This document shows positions 6,040 through 10,991 of a stretch of DNA of 10,991 nucleotides, in pieces (position 1 is the first letter of the stretch; every line of letters begins with the position of its first letter). Below the pieces are notes generated by a model. The model saw nothing but the letters and a program-made list of their open reading frames with translations. It searched no databases and had not been told where the DNA came from. The position numbers and the translations under genes are program-made. Origin of the DNA: Deltaproteobacteria bacterium (GTDB lineage Bacteria; Myxococcota_A; Polyangia; HGW-17; SLPX01); the NCBI GenBank assembly GCA_011390535.1, contig JAABSF010000047.1:1-10991 (forward strand). The letters are read 5' to 3'.

Positions 6040-6158
6040 TCCTAAAAAATTTTTTTCCCAAAGTCTCCTATCTCTGTTTTGTCTAAACAAACAATAAGAA
6101 CAGCAAACAGAACAGGCTCTGCATAGACTTTATTGGCCCACCACCAAAGGAGGCTGCC
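6040..6158. other. Spacer between two small membrane-protein genes
   Basis: The spacer begins with an A6T7 tract (about 6044-6057), a likely bend but with no G/C stem before it, and includes TTTGT-CTAA-ACAAA (6078-6091), a weak inverted repeat. There is no convincing terminator, so the next gene could share the transcript. Confidence 0.3.
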
Positions 6159-6407
6159 GTGGCCACTCAAATAAATTGGAAGGATCTGGAGGATCGCCTC
6201 CAAAAGGCCGGCTCAAACATACAAAACCAAGCCTCCGGGGGGCCACAAAACAATAATGTTCCGGTATATATCTGCTGGCCCTCGGAGAACAATCAGTCCT
6301 CATCCAAAGATAACAGCATTCTAAAAATGGTGTTTGTCATGGTGGGAGTTCTTTTCGGAGGGTTGGTGCTTGGCATATTGATGGCTCGTTTCATGTTGCC
6401 TTGGTAA
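6159..6407 (+). CDS. Small tail-anchored membrane protein, 82 residues
   Basis: The GTG start is well supported by a full AAAGGAGG Shine-Dalgarno (6147-6153) five bases upstream, the strongest in the window. The product has a hydrophilic N-terminal part (MATQINWKDLEDRLQKAGSN, then a Gln/Asn/Ser-rich stretch and PVYICWP) and one transmembrane helix (about 55-78) near the C-terminus, with only MLPW after it. That is a tail-anchored or single-pass arrangement with the N-terminal part in the cytoplasm. I recognise no family. The strong ribosome-binding site, in contrast to its upstream neighbour, suggests substantial independent translation. It is the third small gene of unknown function in a row on the plus strand. 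Confidence 0.7.
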   Translation: MATQINWKDLEDRLQKAGSNIQNQASGGPQNNNVPVYICWPSENNQSSSKDNSILKMVFVMVGVLFGGLVLGILMARFMLPW

Positions 6408-6470
6408 TCCCCAGCAAGAACCGAATTTTTTTTATCACAAACCTACTTCATGGTGCCAAAAACCTGACAC

Positions 6471-6487
6471 GGTGGTAAATATCCACC
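6471..6487. repeat. Inverted repeat in the gap before the transaminase fusion
   Basis: GGTGG-TAAATAT-CCACC, a perfect 5-bp stem with a seven-base A/T loop. It lies in the 270-bp gap between 6408 and 6677. The same gap has a T8 run at 6426-6433 without a good stem before it, and TTGCTTAA twice (6598-6605, 6613-6620), 15 bases apart, the first of which could serve as a weak -35 box (TTGCTT, 17 bases, TAAAAC at 6621). No RNA gene or further reading frame is evident there. Confidence 0.3.
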
Positions 6488-6677
6488 ACTACTTCGACAC
6501 TTAACACGAGCCATAACAAAAAACCCACCGGCAAAACCATAAACATTTCACAACAATAGAAACCAATCACTTAAAACATCAAGTATTGGCCTCCATGTTG
6601 CTTAACGCCAGATTGCTTAATAAAACGCTAAAAATCACAATTCTCTGTATTCAATTCTCACATTGGAGAAATCCCAA

Positions 6678-8651
6678 ATGCCTTTTACTGTGGAAAATGT
6701 AGTATTCCCTCTCTGCTCTGATACAAAAAAAGCCCCTCTGGTCTCACTGGCCTGTGCCGAAGTTGAGGGAAAACCCCTACTGGAGTGGACGATGCAAACC
6801 CTCAGCTCTGTGGGGTTAAACAAGTTCGTCGTTATCACGGGGCCTGAAAAGAGCCGCCTGAACAACACTTTGGGCACCATCATCTCCCGCAATTCGGGCA
6901 TGGAAATAGAGACCGTCTCTTCCAAACATTGGACAAAAGGAGATGGCTCCGCTTTGCTGGAGATTGAAGAGCAAATAGGCAGCAACCCGTTTTTGCTTTT
7001 AAATCCTGCTCATTTGATAAGCCCGGAGCTTGCGGAAAAGCTGGCGTCGTGGCCCATGCTCGAAAATACCCAAAGCGCTTCAGCAGTAATCAATCTGCAA
7101 ATGAACGAGGGCTGGAAGTGTTCATCGACAACTTCACAGTCATCACAAACACCTATACCCGCAGGCAACAGATCTGCAAATAATAAAACCAAAGAAATTC
7201 AACTGGTTACCGACCTTCATGTGATGGCGCCTGAAGTTTTTACCGCTCTTAAGTCTTTGCAAAACGGGAAAAAGCTTAAAATCTCTGATGCGCTACAAAA
7301 GATGGCTCAAAGGAAACAGTCAGGTTTTTTATGGACCGATTTCAACCATGTGTTGCCGATAACGGATATCCGAGATCTTTCAAACGCCCCCGGTTTTTTG
7401 TCAAAAACCGGAGTACTGGCTCAAAAAGAAGAGCATGGCGGAGTAAAAGATCCTAAGCGAGTACTGAGCTATATCGAAGGCATTTTGAATGAAAAAACAG
7501 GTCTTCATTACACATTGATGAACCCGGGACCTGTGCTAACCACCGCAAAGGTGAAGAGCGCGATGGTTCATCATGATATCTGTCACCGCGATGAAGAGTT
7601 TCCCAAGGTTGTAAAAAGGCTTCGTAGAAAGCTCAAGTTGGTCTTCGGAGGAGGTCCTGAGCATGAAGTCCTGCTAATAACAGGTTCGGGAACTTCCGGG
7701 ATGGAAGCTGCTATCAGCTCTTGTATCCCAGACGACAAAAAACTGCTTGTTATCTCCAACGGAGCTTTCGGCGAACGGTTCATGGAAATTGCAAAGCAAC
7801 ATCGCTTAAACCTTGAAACTCTTCATTATAAATGGGGAGAGCAGATCAACCCCGAAGAGGTTCGTCAGGCGCTTATGAAATCGGAAGATATCTTTGCAGT
7901 TGCAATGTGTCACCATGAAACATCTGTAGGGCTCATAAATCCGATCCGCAAAATTGGTAATATCGTAAGGGAGTTTGATCGACTTTTCATTGTGGATTCG
8001 GTAGCAAGCTTGGGGGCGGAACCCCTCAATGTTCGCAAGGATAAAATTGATATTTGCGTCTCATCGGCAAATAAGTGTCTTCACTCAACATCGGGTGTAG
8101 CCACTGTTTGCGTCTCCCATAGGGCATGGGTTCGAATGGAAGATATTCACCCCCGGGTTTATTATCTAAATTTAAAAAGGTATAGAGATTACGCGAAAGA
8201 CAAAGAAGAGACACCATTTACCCCCTCCGTCTCAGGCTTCTTTGCCCTGGATGCCGCCGTAGACGAGCTCCTTGCGGAAGGGGTCGAAGCACGCGCAGCC
8301 GTCTACAAAGAAAGAAATGATAAAATAAGGAATCGAATCAAATCAATGGGGCTTGATTTTCTTTCAACTACAGGACACGAATCTAAAACCCTTACCTGCG
8401 TAAAAGTCCCTCAATACATTAATTTTAATGAGCTTTACCATGAAATGAAGCGAAGAGGCTATCTAATCTATAACAGCAAGGAGCACTTGAAAGACAAATT
8501 CTTTCAAATAGCAAACATGGGGGATCTCACAGACGAGACCATAGAGGCTTTCTTGACGGCTTTAGAAATGGTCTTGATGTCAGCAAAATCCCGAATTCCG
8601 ATTGAGCTGAAGACTAATAAATTTGCTGCCCGCCATGCCATAAGAAGCTGA
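6678..8651 (+). CDS. Degenerate nucleotidyltransferase domain fused to a 2-aminoethylphosphonate transaminase-like domain
   Basis: A 657-residue two-domain protein. Residues 1-270 follow the fold order of sugar-phosphate/phosphonate nucleotidyltransferases (EVEGKPLLEWTMQTL, KFVVITG, GDGSALLEIEEQIG, FLLLNPAHLISPEL, APEVFTALKSL). Residues 277-632 are a PLP class-V aminotransferase closest to 2-aminoethylphosphonate:pyruvate transaminase: MNPGPVLTTAKV, HHDICHRDEEF, GSGTSGMEAAISS, SNGAFGERF, HHETSVGLINP, D440 in IVDSVAS, the PLP lysine K466 in SSANKC, and IANMGDL. Fusions of the cytidylyltransferase PntC with this transaminase are known and act in 2-aminoethylphosphonate addition to envelope molecules. 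Here the first domain lacks the Gly-rich NTP loop and the metal-binding Asp, and in the second the usual Arg of FRI is Gln610, so activity is doubtful or altered. No phosphonate genes (pepM, ppd) are in view. GGAG lies nine bases before the ATG; an in-frame TTG at 6663 is less likely. Confidence 0.85.
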   Translation: MPFTVENVVFPLCSDTKKAPLVSLACAEVEGKPLLEWTMQTLSSVGLNKFVVITGPEKSRLNNTLGTIISRNSGMEIETVSSKHWTKGDGSALLEIEEQIGSNPFLLLNPAHLISPELAEKLASWPMLENTQSASAVINLQMNEGWKCSSTTSQSSQTPIPAGNRSANNKTKEIQLVTDLHVMAPEVFTALKSLQNGKKLKISDALQKMAQRKQSGFLWTDFNHVLPITDIRDLSNAPGFLSKTGVLAQKEEHGGVKDPKRVLSYIEGILNEKTGLHYTLMNPGPVLTTAKVKSAMVHHDICHRDEEFPKVVKRLRRKLKLVFGGGPEHEVLLITGSGTSGMEAAISSCIPDDKKLLVISNGAFGERFMEIAKQHRLNLETLHYKWGEQINPEEVRQALMKSEDIFAVAMCHHETSVGLINPIRKIGNIVREFDRLFIVDSVASLGAEPLNVRKDKIDICVSSANKCLHSTSGVATVCVSHRAWVRMEDIHPRVYYLNLKRYRDYAKDKEETPFTPSVSGFFALDAAVDELLAEGVEARAAVYKERNDKIRNRIKSMGLDFLSTTGHESKTLTCVKVPQYINFNELYHEMKRRGYLIYNSKEHLKDKFFQIANMGDLTDETIEAFLTALEMVLMSAKSRIPIELKTNKFAARHAIRS

Positions 8652-8688
8652 CCCTTTTCAACCAGCAAATTCCAGGACACCTTAAAAG

Positions 8689-8728
8689 TTGTGCGTAGTA
8701 TAAGCTCTTTGTGTGTAGTATAAGGTCT
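8689..8728 (+). promoter_or_regulatory. 20-bp tandem repeat with TATAAG boxes upstream of the lipoprotein gene
   Basis: The unit TTGTGYGTAGTATAAGSTCT occurs twice, with 18 of 20 bases identical. The period is 20 bases, about two helical turns. Each copy has TAGTATAAG, which could be a -10 box (TATAAG, 5/6), but no -35 is seen at the usual distance. It may be a pair of activator sites or a duplicated promoter. Confidence 0.5.
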
Positions 8729-8759
8729 TGTAGATGTTCACAAAAGAGGAGATCTTGAG

Positions 8760-9368
8760 ATGCAAGCTTTTGCAAAATTACCGCCCACAACACTTCTCTG
8801 TGTGTTGTTTTTGTTCTCATCGTGTAAAAACAAACCCACCGATGACCAACCACCCAAAGCCAAACCCGAACCTTCTCAACTCACTGAAGATGAGGGTGAT
8901 GATGGACATGACCATGATCATGTTGAAGGACATGATCACAGCGGCGAAGAGATTCCTCCGGTAAAATTGCCACCCAGCGGAAAATTGGGCGAACCTTTTA
9001 CTCTGGAAAAAGAGACACCTATTAATGAAATATTGTCCCATCCAAAAAAATTCGCAGGTAAGAAAGTTTTAGTATCCGGAAAAGTAGAAGCCCAGTGCAA
9101 AAAAAGGCGTCGCTGGTTCGCCATCAGCCATCAAGGTAAAAGACCTTGGCTCAGAATCTCAACAGAGCCAAAATTTGCCATTCACCCCACAGCAGAAGGT
9201 ATGCATGGAAAGTCCGAGGGGGTGGTAGAGATCCAAAAAGTCTCTGTCGCAGAAGCCAAACACCTCGCTAAAGCGCATAAACTATTTGGCGGAGATGCAT
9301 CTAAAATCAACGAGCCTCAGTATTTGCCTATTGTCAAAGCCACAGGAGCGCAGTTCACAAACAAATAA
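8760..9368 (+). CDS. His-rich lipoprotein with DUF4920-like domain
   Basis: A 202-residue predicted lipoprotein. A hydrophobic stretch (11-20) ends in FSSC with Cys22 as the lipidated residue. A flexible Pro/Asp-rich linker follows, with GHDHDHVEGHDH (49-60), five His alternating with Asp, a probable site for Zn, Ni or Cu. Residues about 85-200 form an OB-like domain resembling DUF4920: INEILSHPKKFAGKKVLVSGKVEAQC, then RRRWF, LRIS, GVVEIQKVSVAEAKHLA and YLPIVKATGAQF. That family normally has a C-x4-C-W motif; here it is C113-KKRRR-W119, so the second Cys is Arg. GAGGAG eight bases upstream supports the start. The protein is expected at the periplasmic face of the outer or inner membrane. A role in metal binding or stress is inference from the His stretch only. 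It shares strand with the genes on each side. Confidence 0.8.
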   Translation: MQAFAKLPPTTLLCVLFLFSSCKNKPTDDQPPKAKPEPSQLTEDEGDDGHDHDHVEGHDHSGEEIPPVKLPPSGKLGEPFTLEKETPINEILSHPKKFAGKKVLVSGKVEAQCKKRRRWFAISHQGKRPWLRISTEPKFAIHPTAEGMHGKSEGVVEIQKVSVAEAKHLAKAHKLFGGDASKINEPQYLPIVKATGAQFTNK

Positions 9369-9393
9369 CTGCACCCTATCTCACTTCTTCCGC

Positions 9394-9430
9394 TTGACAT
9401 GAACACGTATCCAGGAAATCCTTCTATAAG
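9394..9430 (+). promoter_or_regulatory. Candidate promoter elements upstream of spoVR
   Basis: A perfect -35-like TTGACA (9394-9399) and a -10-like TATAAG (9425-9430) occur upstream of spoVR, but 25 bases apart, far more than the usual 16-18. They may belong to different promoters. TATAAG is the same hexamer as in the tandem repeat before the lipoprotein gene (TATAAGGTC there, TATAAGGAC here). Confidence 0.3.
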
Positions 9431-9455
9431 GACCCTCAAAACATAAGAGGTGACA

Positions 9456-10934
9456 ATGGCTCAAGTTGCATACATCGAAGAGATGCATGAAGAAATTGAA
9501 AATTATGCGAGGGAATTCAAGCTGGATTTCTTTGACACCATCTTTGAAGTTCTCGACTACAAACAGATGACAGAGGTGGCGGCTTTTGGTGGATTTCCTG
9601 TGAGATATCCACACTGGCGCTTTGGAATGGCTTATGATCGATTACAAAAGAGCAGCACCTATGGCCTGTCTCAGATTTATGAGCTGGTCATAAACAACGA
9701 CCCCTGCTACGCCTATCTCCTGGAAGGAAACAGCCTGGTGATCCAGCGTTTAGTTATGGCTCATGTTTTGGCTCACTGTGATTTTTTCAAAAACAATTCT
9801 TTTTTCGAACATACCAACCGCAAAATGATTGATGAAATGGCTAACCATGCCACAAGAATTCGTCGGTACATGGAAAAATACGGTGAAGATACTGTCGAGT
9901 CTTTTGTAGATGTCTGCCTATCTCTGGAGAATCTTATCGATCCACATTCTCCTTTTATCAAACGCGTCCGAGAAGAATCGCCGACAGATGAAACACAAGC
10001 GGAAAAAGAAACCGATGAAAACATCCGTCCATATATGAAAACATTTCTGAAACAGATGGACAGTGGTGTTAAAAACAAAAAAGAGGTTTCAAAAGAGAAA
10101 TCCGAAGAACAACGGACGCCACGGGAACCCAGGAGAGACGTTTTGGGGTTTCTCCTTGAAGAAGCCCCATTAGAAGGCTGGCAAAGAAATGTTTTAGAGA
10201 TAATCAGGGATGAAGCCTATTATTTTGCGCCCCAAGGGATGACAAAAATTATGAATGAAGGGTGGGCCACATATTGGCACTCACGCATAATGACGGAAAA
10301 AGCCCTCACAGATGCGCATGTAATAGATTACGCAGAGGTCACCTCTGGGGTAACCGCCGCCAGCCCGACACAACTGAATCCATATCGTCTCGGTGTGACG
10401 CTTTTTAGAGATATTGAACAAAGATGGGACAAAGGACGCTTCGGAAAAGAATGGAGAGAATGCCGGGATATGGCTCAAAAGGCTAACTGGGATAGACAAC
10501 TGGGCCTGGGACAAGAAAAGATTTACCAGGTGCGTCGTTGTTACAATGACGTGACTTTTATCGACGAGTTCTTTACTGAAGAGTTCTGTCGTGAAAACAA
10601 ATTCTTCAACTTTGGTTTCAATGCGAACAAGGATCAGTGGGAAATCGAGAGTCGGCGCTTCAGAGAGATCAAAAACAAGCTCTTGTTTATGTTGACCAAC
10701 TCAGGAAACCCCTTTATCTACGTTGTGGATGCCAACTATAAAAATCGCGGCGAGCTTCTCCTTCAACACCGTCACGAAGGAATAGGGCTTAAGCAGGACG
10801 AAGCTCGCTCAACTCTCGAAAATCTACAAAAAATGTGGTCCCGCCCGGTTAACATTCGAACGAAGAGTGATGATGAAAAGACCGTAGTAATGGGTTACGA
10901 CGGCACAACGCACGCGGAAATAGAAGAAAAATAA
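9456..10934 (+). CDS. spoVR: SpoVR family protein
   Basis: The 492-residue product spans the usual length of SpoVR-family proteins. Family signatures are FGGFPVRYPHWRFGM (44-58), YELVINNDPCYAYLLEGN (75-92), MAHVLAHCDFFKNN (101-114), WQRNVLEIIRDEAYYFAPQ (242-260), MNEGWATYWHSRIM (266-279) and NPYRLGVTLFRDIEQRW (about 308-324). The His and Glu residues in the middle motifs look like metal ligands, but no reaction is established. The protein is cytoplasmic. In Bacillus it contributes to spore cortex formation; in many Gram-negatives its gene travels with a PrkA/YeaG kinase and a YeaH/DUF444 gene in a stress or development cluster. Neither partner is in view; either may lie beyond the right edge. 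The ATG follows AAGAGGT closely; an in-frame GTG two codons earlier overlaps that site and is less likely. A charged segment (about 170-228) is longer than necessary and probably disordered. Confidence 0.95.
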   Translation: MAQVAYIEEMHEEIENYAREFKLDFFDTIFEVLDYKQMTEVAAFGGFPVRYPHWRFGMAYDRLQKSSTYGLSQIYELVINNDPCYAYLLEGNSLVIQRLVMAHVLAHCDFFKNNSFFEHTNRKMIDEMANHATRIRRYMEKYGEDTVESFVDVCLSLENLIDPHSPFIKRVREESPTDETQAEKETDENIRPYMKTFLKQMDSGVKNKKEVSKEKSEEQRTPREPRRDVLGFLLEEAPLEGWQRNVLEIIRDEAYYFAPQGMTKIMNEGWATYWHSRIMTEKALTDAHVIDYAEVTSGVTAASPTQLNPYRLGVTLFRDIEQRWDKGRFGKEWRECRDMAQKANWDRQLGLGQEKIYQVRRCYNDVTFIDEFFTEEFCRENKFFNFGFNANKDQWEIESRRFREIKNKLLFMLTNSGNPFIYVVDANYKNRGELLLQHRHEGIGLKQDEARSTLENLQKMWSRPVNIRTKSDDEKTVVMGYDGTTHAEIEEK

Positions 10935-10952
10935 CCAAAAACAAAAGGAAAG

Positions 10953-10982
10953 TTGACCAAATTATTGGTTATTCTGTAGACT
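10953..10982 (+). promoter_or_regulatory. Candidate promoter at the right edge
   Basis: TTGACC (10953-10958), an 18-base spacer and TAGACT (10977-10982) make a plausible sigma70-type promoter (5/6 and 4/6 matches) firing toward the right edge. It would make the next gene a separate unit from spoVR. No start codon with a Shine-Dalgarno is seen before the window ends. Confidence 0.35.
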
Positions 10983-10991
10983 TGATGGAAT

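Noticed and set aside
6408..6433. Intrinsic terminator after the 82-residue protein gene
   Set aside because: There is a T8 run, but the sequence before it forms only a weak stem (CTTGG with interrupted CCAGCAAG), separated from the T-run by several bases.
1..10991. Defence system, CRISPR array, prophage or insertion sequence
   Set aside because: No transposase, integrase, nuclease, Cas or phage structural motifs were seen, no terminal inverted repeats, and no spaced repeat array. The repeats found are short and regulatory in scale.

Overview
The window looks like chromosomal DNA from a Gram-negative bacterium of moderate G+C (roughly 45-50% by eye, not computed). Two predicted outer-membrane lipoproteins, a SpoVR-family protein, a DacZ/CdaZ-like diadenylate cyclase and an aminoethylphosphonate-transaminase fusion would fit a deltaproteobacterial or Myxococcota-related lineage. 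That placement is inference; the window has no rRNA or other phylogenetic marker. I see no mobile elements, CRISPR arrays, tRNA or rRNA genes.

Left block, minus strand (2387 down to 1): a HEAT-repeat lipoprotein gene, then tlyA (rRNA 2'-O-methyltransferase) joined by an ATGA stop/start overlap, then the first 32 codons of an NAD-dependent sugar-nucleotide epimerase/dehydratase that runs off the left edge. Diverging from it on the plus strand are a single-pass membrane protein gene and ridA (reactive enamine/imine deaminase), separated by a perfect 7-bp inverted repeat.

Middle block: a diadenylate cyclase gene on the minus strand converges on ridA. It has an N-terminal alpha/beta domain, a DAC domain with DGA and RHT motifs, and a lysine-rich tail. 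Its 446-bp upstream region carries three 10-bp tandem repeats next to a candidate promoter. Diverging from it are three small plus-strand genes of unknown function: a 166-residue soluble protein, a zinc-ribbon protein with two membrane segments, and an 82-residue tail-anchored protein.

Right block, plus strand: a 657-residue fusion of a degenerate nucleotidyltransferase domain and a class-V aminotransferase of the 2-aminoethylphosphonate:pyruvate transaminase (PhnW/AepT) type; a His-rich lipoprotein with a DUF4920-like domain; and spoVR. The lipoprotein gene is preceded by a 20-bp tandem repeat containing TATAAG, and TATAAG also occurs upstream of spoVR.

The most notable points are the fusion protein, which lacks expected catalytic residues in its nucleotidyltransferase half and has Gln where the transaminase half normally has Arg, and the helically phased repeats upstream of the cyclase and lipoprotein genes. 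I did not find a clearly new defence or mobile system.
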